The notes beneath the pieces are model-generated. The model did not search any database and was not told the origin of the DNA. It saw only the letters and a list, made by a program, of their open reading frames with translations. A stretch of DNA of 64,000 bases from NCBI GenBank assembly GCA_000711775.1, contig ARYC01000246.1, positions 107,453 to 171,452 on the forward strand. The letters run 5' to 3'. This document shows positions 45,995-57,555 of the stretch, piece after piece. This stretch comes from Oxytricha trifallax. Its lineage: Eukaryota; Ciliophora; Spirotrichea; Sporadotrichida; Oxytrichidae. Every line of letters starts with the position of its first letter. Positions within the stretch are counted from its first letter, which is position 1. The position numbers and the translations under genes are program-made.

Positions 45995-47956
45995 AAACTA
46001 TTGATTTTATGAATTGAAAAAATAATTTCACAATATAAAGTCTACCAATTGAATATATAAAATAAAAAGATGTTAAAAATAAAAAAAAATTAAATAATAA
46101 TATTAAATATTAATAAAATTAATAATTAGTTTAGAAAATATTTTTAATTTAATATAAATATTTAATTTATTTAATACAAATAATATTATTTATTTTAATA
46201 TTTATTTTTCTAGTAGTTAAGATATTAGAACTTTATATTTTATATATCTATAAGAAAAGAAGAGATTCTCGAAACCAAGCTAAAGGAATTTTTATTAAAG
46301 TCATTTATAAATCTTAAATTAAATATAATAAGTGTTTAAATTTCCATTTTAAAAAAAAATGCTTGGAAATTAGTGAGTGGTATGGGAATATATTAAACCA
46401 AAGAAATTTTTTTAAATTAATTTAAAAAAATTGAATCACTACCTGCTAACCATCAGACGTTATCGAGTATGTTAAGCCTTAGATTATAAACAAGGTAGTT
46501 AGCTGTATATCCTAGCTCTTTATAGTGATTCTTACATTTTAGATTTTGTCTGAGTAGGTTTGGCTAATCTCTATAATATTTTTAATTTTACTCAATCGAA
46601 TTATGGAGATGTTTTAAAGGGAAATAGTTGTATTTTTATTTTTTACTCAAGGCAAGTAGATTGGTGGAATTATACTCAATAGCTACCACTTCTAATACAC
46701 GTGATAGATGACCTTTTCCCAGCATCATCCAAGCAGGCTTAGTATATAATCATTAATAGCTTTATCCTAAATTAATACTCAGATTGAAGCTATTTGAATA
46801 GGTATAATTAGACAGATGCAACTTCTCTTTATAAACATCAAGCTAAATCTGTTCAAGGAAATTAATTCTTACACTCGATGGAATAGCTTTAACCTATTTC
46901 TCATTCATTGATTACCATATTGAAATGAATAATGCTAAATTTTATACTTTATTCGTATATTTTTTATTGTGCTTTCACTATATACTTTGATTGGAGTGCT
47001 TTTTTTTAGGTGAAACCCCTAATCAGTAAGACTTAGCATATGATTTGCTAAGGTAACCTCAAGAAATACTCTCCTGAACATCACTTAAATGAGATATTTT
47101 TAACTTATCTAGAGTAAATAGAGTTCATTTTGATATCCAAATGCCCTGTTGCTTTTTACTTTTGATAGCATAATTCATTTTTTTGAATTGTTATAATTAT
47201 TAAAAGATAAAATCAAAAAATCAAAATCATGAAATGTTTTCCAAATCTAAAAATTAATGAAGTATAATAAATTATAAAGCATGTCTTTTAAATAATAATA
47301 TTATTATTCTTTTAAATTTCTTAGCATCTTATTTCACTTTTATAATTTAATTAACTGAGATATACTAATATTTAATATATAGGTCTATTATTAATAGAAT
47401 TTGTGCGATTGATTTTTAATGAAAAATAATATTTGTTGTTCTAATAAACTTTAGATTATTTGTTGCATTCGATAGTTTTTAATTAATATTACTAGAATTA
47501 TTTTATAATTTAATATTAGAGATTAATTTATATTAAAACAGAAAAACAATATTATATAATCTTGTATGCAATTACAGGCAATAATTTATTATGATATCTA
47601 ATATTATTCAGATTTAAAATTTGCCTTATTTATCAAAATATTTTTTTATTTAGGGAAATATGCAAACATTTAAAGCAAAATTCAAGGGATTTTAAAAATT
47701 ATTAATTTTATTTTTTTTCAAGTTTAAATACAGTACAGCAGAAAAAATATTATACATTTAAATAGACTATATTTAATAACAATAAAGTCCTATTATTTAA
47801 TAAATAAACTATATATTTATAAATATGAATATAAAATACCATTAATATTGATAAAATAGAAAAAGATAGGAATTTTGATAATTAAATAAACAATTAAATA
47901 TTTAAAATTTGGTCATAAGTCCCCAACTGTTGGAATGAGTGAAAACGAAAATAGAC
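45995..47956. other. AT-rich flank, end of duplication
   Basis: Similarity to the copy A flank fades at about 46760. No supportable gene. Composition shifts sharply to GC-richer DNA after ~47950. Confidence 0.5.
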
Positions 47957-48466
47957 CTATAAGTGTAATTGAGCTAATAATTGATTGATTAAACTACTTT
48001 GGAAGATTTGTGTCGATTTTCGCGATTTCTACCAACACTTGACGATTTGGTCCTGACAAGTAGGTAGGTTCTCTCAAGGATTGGTGCGAATGCTGGCAGC
48101 AATTGGTTGGATACAGCAATGAAAGTGCATAATGATGATTGGAGCGAGAGTTGAGAGTGTAGAATGGTCAATCCAATAGCATTTGGTACTAAGCTTCGTG
48201 ATTCATCGCTCGTGATGGCAAGAACTGCTATAAGAGGGCTTGAAACAACCATCGTTGGCTATAGTGGCAAAGTGGTGTCTCGAATGCGCGCAAGCGAGGG
48301 AGGTTGCGATGGTTTGGAAGGTTTGATTGATTTAAACTTAAACTTAAAAGTGTAATATGTAATAGTTCGTTTTATAATCTAATCTAATCAATTACATGCT
48401 CGTCGTCACGATTCTTGCTGTCCTTAGCCACTCTTGGTAGGTTGTCGATTGTTGCCAACATTTGCC

Positions 48467-50721
48467 TCAAACGAAGCCATGCTTGATGGTGCTGCTCCAC
48501 TGCTTCACGCTGAAGGCCCAGAGCTTGTTCACGTCAGTCTTGGTCATGGCTTTCAGAATCTCCGAGAGGCGCTTCACCAGGTGGATCCTATAGATGGTTT
48601 AGCTTACAATACTTACTTGCTGTCAGCCTTCTCCTATCGAAGGTGCCTCTTGATGTAGGAGAACAACTGCTCGATCGGGTTGAGCCAGGGCGAGTATTCC
48701 GCGTTGAATAACACTGTCACCTTGAACTTCCTGGCTGTAGCCAGCACCTCCGAATACTTGTGAATGACTGCGTTGTCCATGAGCAGCACGATCCTCTTCG
48801 ACGCGAGGTCCTTGTCAGTTCGCAGCTGGCGCAGGGTGTGATAGAGGAAGTTCTCGAACAGCATGGCGTCGAACGCGCCCTCGATGACCTGACTCGAGAT
48901 CAACGTGTCCTTGGTGATGGCCGCCACGAAACTCATGGAGAACTGCTGCCGCTTGGTCGCCTCCTTCGCGATTGAGAGATTCCTTGCCAAGACCCCATAC
49001 TTGCCTAGGCGTTGGTTGGCTTGTTCGCGCACCAATGCGATGGGAGTATATTACTATAGCAATTCGATGCAACCACAACCAGTATTCGCTATAGCTGCTT
49101 GCTTCTCGTTCTTACCTGCTTAACTTGATTCTGAACATTCTAAAAGTTTGCGTAAATAGGTAGAATTTGCTTACTTTACTAATGGTACTCTCTGATTTAG
49201 CTGCTGCTCCCACCCCTACTCGATAGCTGAAGACGTTTAGGAGTGATTGGAATCCTGCTTCTACTACCTGCAACGCCTGAAACCTCGCTGCCCTTACGTT
49301 AGGTGGATTGCAACCTGAGGCTGGCCAGGTTCTGAAGCAATGGAGCGAGCGCCGACGACGATTTGAGAGGGGTTTCTGGCTAGCTGCGAGCCTTCTTGGA
49401 GGAGCTGCAAATTCTGATGGCGTCGAAGCGCTTCTGCAGCGATGCGTGCTGAGCACTGCCCTCCGGGGCTTCCAGGATAGGTGACAGCTGAGTGTGTCTC
49501 TGATTACGACGATTTTTCACAGGAGTGGCAGCAATGCTCTCCCCTCTCGGACCCAGGATACGCTGTTCCTAAGTGTAAGATTTCCAGCCTAACTGTGCAA
49601 AGATCGATTTCTACTTTAGACTCTAAAGATCAGGTGGAAAACTTCCAGGTGCTGTTCCTATTCTCTCACTAACGCTGAATTAGTCTTGCTTACTAGCGAT
49701 TGCACTGTTCTAATCGCAACCAGCACACCTCGAGCCATGTTTGGCGCTAAATTCAACAAGTCAAGCAAAAATAGCGAAGCTTACCGGGGGTCCCCGGAAT
49801 TGCTTGGGGTCGTGAATCTTGGCGTTTTAGGTCATTTTCTTCATAAATCTAAACTTGATTTTGAAAAGGTGCCATACTTACTTCACAATTTTGAGCCTAC
49901 TTTCGGTCCTCGATGTTTTCATCCATGCATGTTTCTCTGTTAGGGTAGCCTGCCAGCATCTCGCCATAGTCGATCACGTCGTTAGTGACAAGGATCTCAG
50001 TCTTGCCAACTGCAGGGGCCAGGGAGGAGTCGTTATGACGAGATTTATCGTGAAGAGCAGCAGCATTGAAGCTCCATTGCTTGGTTGGCAGGTAGTCGCT
50101 CCTGAAGTTCGACTCATCCACTGAAATGATCACTGCATCCTCCAAGAATAGCTGCACGAGCAGCCTCGACACCCATAACCGCTTCTCGTTGAACGCTGGG
50201 TCCCTATACTTGACGTTCGAGTTCTAGGCCTTGCCAAATCGAAGATGAAAACTTTCCTTCAAAACCTTCAAGAGCGTAGCCACGCTCGGCACCAATAGAT
50301 CCTTAAATTCCACTACTTAACCTTGCATCTCGAGCAGTTTATGATGCAGGCGCCAACCAGTGACCTTGTAGATGCCTGTTTGTTCAAGGATAACAGCGAT
50401 CGCCTTCAGCAACAGCGGGTTGCTCCGCGTATTCTTCCTCCCATTCTTCTGCTTTGACTTAGGATTCAGCACCCGGTGCTCCACCTCATACTTGAACTTC
50501 TCGATTGTTTTGTACACGAATCGCCTATCCACGCCCATCTCGAGCGCTATGTCTTTTGGTTTCATGCCCTCCACTTTGTAGTGCTATACAACAGCAATCT
50601 TCTTCAGCGCCAGCTTCGCGTCCCTGCGTTTCAGGTAAGGATTCTTGGAGCTTCCATTCATAAGTTTGGGGTTTGAGTGTTTAACTTAAGCGAAATCGTT
50701 ATCAACACCCTGCTCCTTCAT
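48467..50721 (-). CDS. Tc1/mariner-type DD34E transposase with introns
   Basis: From ATG 50721 (MKEQGVDNDFAQVKHSN). Helix-turn-helix region GMKPKDIALEMGVDRRFVYK, basic linker PKSKQKNGRKNTRSNP, a second helical DNA-binding part (YKVTGWRLHHKLLEMQG), first catalytic Asp in IISVDESNFRSDY, then after a long gap YGVLARNLSIAKEATKRQQF, AAITKDTLISSQVIEG, second Asp in IVLLMDNAVIHKYSEV and Glu in YSPWLNPIEQLFSYIKRHLR (34 between). The C-terminus SEILKAMTKTDVNKLW ends at TGA 48467. A 29-nt intron lies at 48588-48616; a proposed 828-bp intron (49054-49881) is unusually long and may be an insertion. Gln-coding TAA/TAG occur in conserved parts. Confidence 0.78.
49054..49881 (-). other. Long intron or insertion within the transposase gene
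   Basis: Bounded by GTAAGTA after an NCE codon triplet and by CTATAG before QYTPIALVREQ, keeping phase 0. Every other intron here is under 130 bp, so a nested non-coding insertion is likely. No coherent ORF inside. Confidence 0.4.
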
Positions 50722-51191
50722 GAAGTCTTACAGTCCCTACCAGAGCTCGTCGCCCTGCTTTATCTGCAGGTTTTTGGACAATACATTAGGGGTCTTCTAG
50801 GCAACAGAATGTTAAGGCTACCTAAGCATTCGAAGGAACTGATCCAGCCCTGACAAAGCTGGTCATCTGTAGCCAAACTTTCAACATCGACTAGAGACGA
50901 CACTGCTCGCTCAACGTTCTCCAAGGGCAATCGGATGATTTGCCCAACAAGTATGCCCATCGTCGACGGTGGCACCTGCCCATTGTTGAAGAGAGTGCCC
51001 GAGGTGTAAGAGAGCTTCACTGGTTTGGGATTAGAGGGGAAGTTAGTGCCCAGCACGACCGATGTCCACTTCACAACAGTCTTCGACTATGGCTTCAACG
51101 CACTCTGCTTGATCTCTTCGAACTCTTGCTGGCAGAGAAACCCAAAGTTAAGTATCGATTGCGATGAGAAACTGTGATGAGAGGGACTCAT
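50718..51191 (-). CDS. 157-aa ORF upstream of the transposase, ATGA overlap
   Basis: Reads MSPSHHSFSSQSILNFGFL, CQQEFEEIKQSALKP, KWTSVVLGTNFPSNPKPVKLSY, VPPSTMGILVGQIIRLPLENVERAV, ending KTS-TGA. Its stop overlaps the transposase ATG as ATGA. The transposase frame is also open further upstream (to ~50860), so the two could be parts of one gene separated by a frameshift. Family unknown. Confidence 0.5.
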
Positions 51192-51410
51192 AGCTGACTC
51201 TTCGTCAAAACCTTAGAGTTCGACAGCGATTCCATGTACGAAGGGGTTTCGGGGTTTTGAAATAAATTAAAATTGAAATAAAATTGCTATTAGACAATAT
51301 AGAAATTATCAGCGAACAGGCGTGAGCGCTGTTGATAGAGGTATAGTGAATGAAAGATTAGAAATTTAACATGCAAAATTTTAATTTCACTCTCACGAAC
51401 TGATTCGAAA

Positions 51411-52933
51411 TCACTCCAGCTCATAGATCCACTCCTCCTTGTTCCCCTTCACGATCAAGTAAGCGATTGCACTCTCGAAGCAATGAGGCTTCATCACGGT
51501 TCCCATGTTGAGGGCCTTCCTCAATCTCGCCATTCTAAGCTGCAGATGTGGTGGAAGCAAGTTCTAGGTCTGAGTCTTGCACTTGGCAGCTTTCTTGGAA
51601 ACTTGACTCCTTAGGTACTGTATAGTCCCTTTGTGGACTTTAGTTGCTGGGTGAAGCAGGTGGCATATCAAGTTTTCATACCTCTTGGCGATCGCTAGCA
51701 GTTCTTCGCCCTTGCTGGTCTTGACATGATGCGCTCTAAGGGACTTGTTCTCATTCAACCACTGCTTGAGGTACGTGATGAAGCACTGATGCTGTAATGA
51801 TGTTGACTTGTAAGGGAAGCTCATAAAATGGTTTACCAACCTCTGGAACACCATTGCCATGTACAGCCTTGCTCAAACAAGTTCTCTGCATTCGAAATCT
51901 GCTTTGACGAAGGCTAGTAAGGAAGCTAGCCCTTGCGGGGTCTCTCCTTGAAGGTTCCAAGCTTCCAGCAAATGTGAGTTTTGAAGTGGATGAAGCGGAA
52001 CTTCGAGCAGCCAAGGTAACCGAAGATATCGGTGTCAATTCGCTCATTCGTTTTCAAGACTTCAAGCGCCTCTGCACAGTGGGGATTGCTCTCGTCAAGG
52101 TATGCTGTGAAAGCATTGTTGACACTCCTTACCAGCTAGCTATTGAGGTATGACTCGAAGATGGAGCGCTTGGTCTCTTGAAGCAAGCCAAGGACTTTGG
52201 AGTTTACAAACTCTATCGAAGGTATGACTAGGTTATGATATCTACTTTAGGACTGCTCTTTGATTCTGCTATTTAATAAGTAAAGCATGACCTGCTTGTA
52301 AACCAAGGATTTCAGCTGGTAAATTTGCTCTGGGTACAGTTTCACGTCGAGCGTCAAGCATTCGAAGTACACCCCTTGAAGGATCTCGCCTCTTGCGAGA
52401 AGTTGGTGCTGTTTGGCTACCTATACTAGTCAAATTCAGATCAAATTACCTGCTTTGCTGGAATGGGGACATCTTGCAATGGTTTGAGAGTGCTAAGGAT
52501 CTTCCAGTGAGGCTTCACCTTCAGTTGCAGCTGCTTGAAATCCCATGCCTTCTCTGGGAAGTTGAATACATCTCTCTTATCAACCTCTTGAATCGATTGC
52601 ACAATCTTAGGGGACTTCACTTTATGAGCTTTCTTGTCTCTTGGTGTCGGAGCCTCCTATATTGACTGCACATCTAGATCTTGGTAGCGCTCTTGAACGA
52701 ATGCTTGCTCGAGCTTCTAGTCTTCTAACTCAAGATTGACAGTATGATAAGCTGCATGTGCTTCTTGAGGGTTCTCTTGAGAAAGCTTTGACCACATATC
52801 TCGCACTCTGCCTGCTGGAACTAACTGGCAGCATTGGTATAGCTAGTATTGAAAATGAGAAGATTTACTCTTACTTTTGCGATACCGCCCTCTGCGCTTG
52901 TCCCTTCTGCTTGCTTTGGAAGTATGGAATCAT
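51411..52933 (-). CDS. C2H2 zinc-finger protein of the candidate transposon
   Basis: ATG 52933 (MIPYFQSKQKGQAQ). A ~31-nt intron follows (near 52848-52878), then one C2H2 finger CEICGQSFLKRTLKKHMQL with the last His after a 1-nt shift. After that: EDQKLEQAFVQERYQDLD, RDKKAHKVKSPKIVQSIQEVDKR, WDFKQLQLKVKPHWKIL, a 29-nt intron (near 52427-52455), YFECLTLDVKLYPEQIYQLKSL, SKVLGLLQETKRSIFESYL, DIFGYLGCSKFRFIHFKTH, ICWKLGTFKERPRKG, then after a second apparent shift near 51880 VFQRLVNHFMSFPYKS and NMGTVMKPHCFESAIAYLIV-KGNKEEWIYELE-TGA. About 480 residues; two shifts suggest early decay or unrecognised small introns. Probably DNA-binding; family not recognised. Confidence 0.6.
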
Positions 52934-53215
52934 CTCACAATTCAACTTAAAATTATAGCTTTAGAGTATATACTAGCATTACTATCTTTGCACCAAGCGC
53001 TCTCAAGAGTACCTATAGTCAGTCCTGTCAACAGCAATGAAAAGTATCGAAATTTAGCTAAGGGAACTCCTTAGGTATGGTAGCGTCTGTATTGGTTTTT
53101 GTTGTACTTTACCTGCTTATATAGGAGGCATGATTGACAATGGCGTTGCAGGTGTGGAAGCATTCATTGATCCCATAGTGATGGTGGCGAGTGATTGAGC
53201 GCTTCACACTTATAG

Positions 53216-55228
53216 AAGCATAATTAGTTTAGTTTAAGTTGATTGAATTTAAAATTATAAATTTAACTATATATACTTATTATAAATCACTCTTTTCATC
53301 AATCCACCTACCCTAGCACCCCCTACCATGCCACTATCATGCCAACCAAGCATTTGCTAACGTTAACAAGCAAATTCGAATGCCTGGAATCAAAAGCATC
53401 AATCATACAGCGGGTATAGAGGTTTTGGAGAAGTTATCTTGAGCAAGTGAAAACCCAACACTCGAACTTTCAGATCGGTAGGTCGGCCACACAAATTTCT
53501 GATCTGGCCTCAAGACCCAACGACCCCTCCTCATTTCCCTCGGATGCACCTTGGAGTCCAACTCGACCTCTCAGATCACTCCCAAACCTATTTCTAAAAA
53601 TCAGGAAGATGGTTAGCAACATTACTGATACCATTTGACTAAGAGGAAGTGGTCGGAACCGCGGATTTAGAGGGGTGGTTATTATAATAATATCGGCTAG
53701 AACCAAAACTACTAGTACTATCTCTAACGGAATGTAGAGTATGACTTATGTGATTTTACGAAATCGATTTTCAAGAACCCTCCACTCCCCACCACCCTAA
53801 CTCAAATGTCGCTAATACTCACGCTAACGCTAAGATAGGAGGAGAGCACCCGATTGGGGGTAGAAGTCGAGATAACCTACCTCGTAATGTCGGGGGCGTC
53901 CAAATCGACCGTTTTGACCTTGAAATCGTCTAAAAGTGACCTTTACGTGCATTGGCGACACCCCAACTCGATCCCACACGATCATAGTTGCCACCAATAC
54001 AACGAACATCAAGCATCTATACATACAACACCAATAACAACTGATTTGAATAGACCTGAAGCAATAGGGGGTGAGTAGGCTTCAAATACCTGCTAGAGAG
54101 GGTCCCTTTTGGCCTTAGGAAGGGTGAAGTGGAACTTTTCCAAGACCCTCTTTGAGACATTGGCTTCACTACCTATGCTCCTGACTTCGTGAACTTTTGG
54201 TAGGATAACGAGATATTGCTGCTAATGACTCGAAAACATCAACCAAACATGCAAGAGGTGGCAGGGGACGCATCAAGACCATCCGACCTTCCCGAAATAC
54301 GCGTCCCTCCACGATTCCAAGGCCAAAATGAGCAAAATGAGCTGGAATCGTGAAGAAAACGACTCAAACATGCCTTGTTAAGACTCCAACGCTCGCAAGC
54401 AACCCTTCCCCAGTGCAATAAACACCAGAGATTGGCTGCCCTGGCCAGAGGACCGCTTGGCAGCGAAGGAGGGCTGCCCAAGGTAGGTCGTAGCCAGCCG
54501 ATACCCAACACCAAGACCCCGAGAGACGTTAAAATAGACTATTAGAAGACAACTAACTATTCACTGTGAGCAAAGTTTGTAAACCCCAACTCACCACTTA
54601 GCTTAGGCAGCGAAGGAACGAACACTAAACTAACTCAAACAAAGTCAAACCAACAACATCCAAACGCTTCAGAGGAGCAAGCACGCATAGAGGACGCCTA
54701 TAGTAGGTTAAGGAGGTGAATAGCACTTACCAGTTACCAGCACTAACAAACAAGCATAGTATAGTTTCGCTGAGCTCAGACCAGCTCTTAAGTATTAGGT
54801 CAAAACTTCAAGCAGTAAGCCACAACCAGCAACAGCCCTGCAGAGCCCCGGCGAGGGTACAGCCTGAGAGGTCTTACGTCACTTCGGCCGTCAGGGTGTG
54901 TACCCCAGCACCTTTGGGGGGGACTACTTACAGCAGCTTAGGATTACTGGGTTTTAATCTAAAATCATCGAATAATTTTACTAGTCAAAGCAAAGTTTAA
55001 AAAAGCAGGTAAAGAACGACACTAGTAAGTTGAGTTGAAATACTAAAGAAATAATTCAAGCTACAGCTTCATCTCAAATTATCATAATCACATTCAACTA
55101 TCGCAACATAAACCCCGATTTTTTCCAAAATTTCTACAAAAAGTTTAGAAAATTCTAGAAAAGTTCCAAATTTTGGAAATTTACTTACTTAAGTATGATT
55201 TGTAATATTATTAATTATTTATAGGAAT
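53216..55228. other. GC-intermediate region, no gene resolved
   Basis: Several overlapping open frames on both strands, none with recognisable motifs or consistent Gln-TAA/TAG use. Possible short exons cannot be separated from chance openings at this composition. Confidence 0.4.
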
Positions 55229-55545
55229 TATAGGTCAAGTAGAGAGAGATGCTGGGTGGAACTCCCAGCGACTATAGGTCAGGTAGAGAGGCAGTGTGGG
55301 TGGAAGCCCCATAAATTCAGCTCCATCACCAATAATTATCAAAACATTTTTTAGGTTTATAGGTCAGGCAGAGAGAGAGGCTGGGGTGAAACTCCCTGCA
55401 AGTATAGGTCAAGCAGAGAGGCAAGATTGGTGTAAGCCCAATCAAAACAACTTTCTTAACATTTTAGGTCAAGTATAGAGAGAAGCTGGGGTGAAACTCC
55501 CTGCAAACTATAGGCAAACTTAGAGTCTAGTGCCGTGAAAGCCCC
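55229..55545. repeat. Composite tandem repeat, three A-B pairs
   Basis: Two related ~42-bp subunits alternate. A is TATAGGTCAAG(C/T)AGAGAGAG followed by CTGGGGTGAAACTCCCTGCA. B is TATAGGTCAAGCAGAGAGGC followed by TGG-GTAAGCCC. A units start near 55229, 55358 and 55464; B units near 55271, 55402 and 55509. Variable spacers separate the pairs. Each unit can form a small GC hairpin (TGGGG...ACTCCCT). Not in frame as protein. Confidence 0.65.
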
Positions 55546-56030
55546 ACTTCAATCAAAAAATTTGTTTAATTGAATTAATATTCAATATTTCATTATTAAT
55601 AGTTAGAGTCTGTTCTTATTCTCAAACTTTCTCCCAAGCTGGTCTGAGCTCAGCTTATGTCTGGGCAGAGGATCAGCTTTCAATAGTTTTAAATCTTGAT
55701 GATTCAAGAATTCACTAAAATGTTTCGAAAATCTTTGATGATTAAGTTTTTGTTTACTTCAATTACTCTGAGACCTCTCTATCATAGTTCTTCCAAACCT
55801 TAAATCCAAGTATACTGTGAAAATAGTTGTATAGGTTCCAAACTAACTTTAGTAATGTTTGATGTCGGCATGTGCAAGGTATAAACCCCGAAACCCTATG
55901 GGTAAATTTCGTTAAAATCGAGGAGAAAGTTTTTGGAATTTGGTTGAATTTTACTTACTGTTTAGTGTTGCCAAAGTTAGTTGCAAAACTTGAGTAGTTC
56001 GCGAAACACTGTAATTCGCTTGCAGCACCA
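55546..56030. other. Region without a resolved gene
   Basis: Intermediate composition. On the minus strand it may hold exon remnants such as SELQCFANYSSFATNFGNTK (55955-56020) followed by a GTAAGTAA donor. Not resolvable by eye. Confidence 0.35.
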
Positions 56031-56031
56031 C

Positions 56032-56190
56032 TCAAAGACAGCTTCCCAGCCCGACACTTCGTGCATCTTCACCACTCTTGAAGAGCCCCTTGTGCTTCCA
56101 CTCGTTTCTTCGCCCTCCCTCCCACCACACGAAACTCTCCTTGTCGATAAGCGCGAAAGCGCCGTCGCCTGCCGACTTCCGATGGTTCAA
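56032..56190 (-). CDS. Probable exon of an unknown gene
   Basis: Reads ANVLNHRKSAGDGAFALID, KESFVWWEGGRRNEWKHKG and LFKSGEDARSVGLGSCL-TGA, preceded by a good acceptor (TATTACAG) and an intron starting GTAAGCATC. Several other GTAAGT/TAG pairs upstream suggest more exons on this strand. The continuation is ambiguous because all three frames are open in this GC-rich stretch. Confidence 0.4.
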   Translation of the reverse strand: MNHRKSAGDGAFALIDKESFVWWEGGRRNEWKHKGLFKSGEDARSVGLGSCL

Positions 56191-56819
56191 GACATTTGCT
56201 GTAATAAGAATGAGAATCAAGTAATGATGCTTACCAAGCTTGCAGAACGCTGTAGAGTAGTGAAGCGACCATGAAGTACACGCACCTTACGCTAGCTGCA
56301 GCACCGTCAGTGAAGATAGACAGAAATGAGCACTAGAGAGAGAGAATAAAGCATAGGAGTATACTTACATGCAGAGTGTAGACAGCGCACATGCACGAAG
56401 TGCGAAATCAGAGTTGTAAGGAGCTGTAGCTCTTGTAAACATGTAAAGCATCGACGGCGTCGCAGTCATTCATGCAAACAGAGTCTTCAAGCAAGGAGTA
56501 ACAGTAGATTCATGGCATTCAAGCATCAGTAGCAAGACAACTGAAGCATGGCAGCTTGCAGCAGCTTTCGTGATCGCAGCGATCTTAAGATTTAAGAATT
56601 AAATTATAGATTAATAAAGTGAGAGTGAAGTTATAGAGTGATTAGAGTGTTTAATAGAGTGAAGTTTAAATCAAAGTAACTAGGGATCGGGAGGTCCAAT
56701 CAGGGCGCTGCCTTCTATGGGCAATACTGGCAATGTTCTCAGCAGCAGCTCTCATACTCATTCATTCGCTGGTTAGCATGTAGGACTCGCCACCAGCAGG
56801 AGTATCAGCACTCTTACAG

Positions 56820-57063
56820 GTTCATGATTGGAGGAAGGTACTACGAGGGAGAACTCGGCTCCGGGCTTAACCTTGATGCTGAACTCCTCGCATTTGCAGT
56901 AGAGGTCGCCCTTGTGGTTGTCGATCTCGAACGCGTCGTCCTGCTGCAGATACTTGCGCTTGCGGTACACCTGCACCTCATAGGCGTTGGGCGTGTTGTG
57001 CTGGTACATGAAGCGCAGCTTGAGTGGCTCTCTGACTTGTAGGCGCTGGTTCAGCTGTTCCAT
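56820..57063 (-). CDS. First exon of an unknown intron-containing gene
   Basis: ATG 57063: MEQLNQRLQVREPLKLRFMY, QHNTPNAYEVQVYRKRKYLQ, DDAFEIDNHKGDLYCKCEEF, SIKVKPGAEFSLVVPSSNHEP, then a GTAAGAGTG donor. The codon bias is GC-rich and the sequence is typical of a folded, beta-rich protein. Downstream exons are not resolved. An unspliced read would end at TGA near 56760. Lies downstream of the palindrome gene on the same strand. Confidence 0.5.
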
Positions 57064-57555
57064 GGTTGCGCTGAAGGAGGTTTTTAGTTTAGTAATAATA
57101 ATTAATAAAGGGGGAATTAGAATTTAAAGCACTGTTGTAGTGTGAAGGGAATGTTAGGAATGTTAGCGCAATGGGGAAAGCCAGGCGCTAGTTAGATGCA
57201 CGAAGTGAAACAGTGTTATACATTAGTAATTTAGGTTAAGTTGATTGCAACAGTGTTGGTAGCTGCAGAGTCTACAACAGTAGTGATAGTTATAGCAACT
57301 GCAATACAGCCTCAACAGAAGCAGTGAATGAATTTAGTTAGTTTAGATTTGAATTATGAAAGTTTAATCTGGTTTATGTCATTGCTGCTAGTGCTATTAG
57401 GGCTAGCTTCTGCTCTGAATCATCAATGAGTTTTGCGTTATCATGACTGGTTGATTTCAATCATCGGATTAGAGTACGGAGTGTCAAACTTAGTGTTAGG
57501 GAGCATGCGATTAGCTTTCACGTATTGCCTTGGTGAGAGTGCATCAGCATGCGAC

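Larger units (their letters stand above)
25147..46760. repeat. Copy B of the ~21-kb direct duplication
   Basis: Collinear with 1617-22640. The PABP-B frame is open through every block, and the TBE insertions share target duplications with copy A. Edges are approximate. Confidence 0.85.
47957..53215. mobile_element. Candidate multi-gene transposon: zinc-finger gene, ORF, Tc1/mariner transposase
   Basis: Three minus-strand genes (52933-51411, 51191-50718, 50721-48467) lie head to tail in a GC-richer block bordered by AT-rich DNA. A weak inverted pair CTATAAGTGT (47957-47966) and ACACTTATAG (53206-53215) could mark the ends; no target duplication was found. All genes use TAA/TAG as Gln and short introns. 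The combination of a Tc1/mariner-type transposase with a C2H2 gene parallels the TBE gene set, yet the sequences are unlike TBEs. Boundaries are tentative. Confidence 0.45.

Noticed and set aside
48815..49078. Overlapping ORFs on both strands around 48760-49123
   Set aside because: Shadows of the transposase exon carrying LLMDNAVIHK and YSPWLNPIEQLF; GC-rich codons keep other frames open by chance.
55229..55545. CRISPR-like array
   Set aside because: Repeats are degenerate, alternate in two types and have irregular spacers in a eukaryotic germline context; no cas genes.
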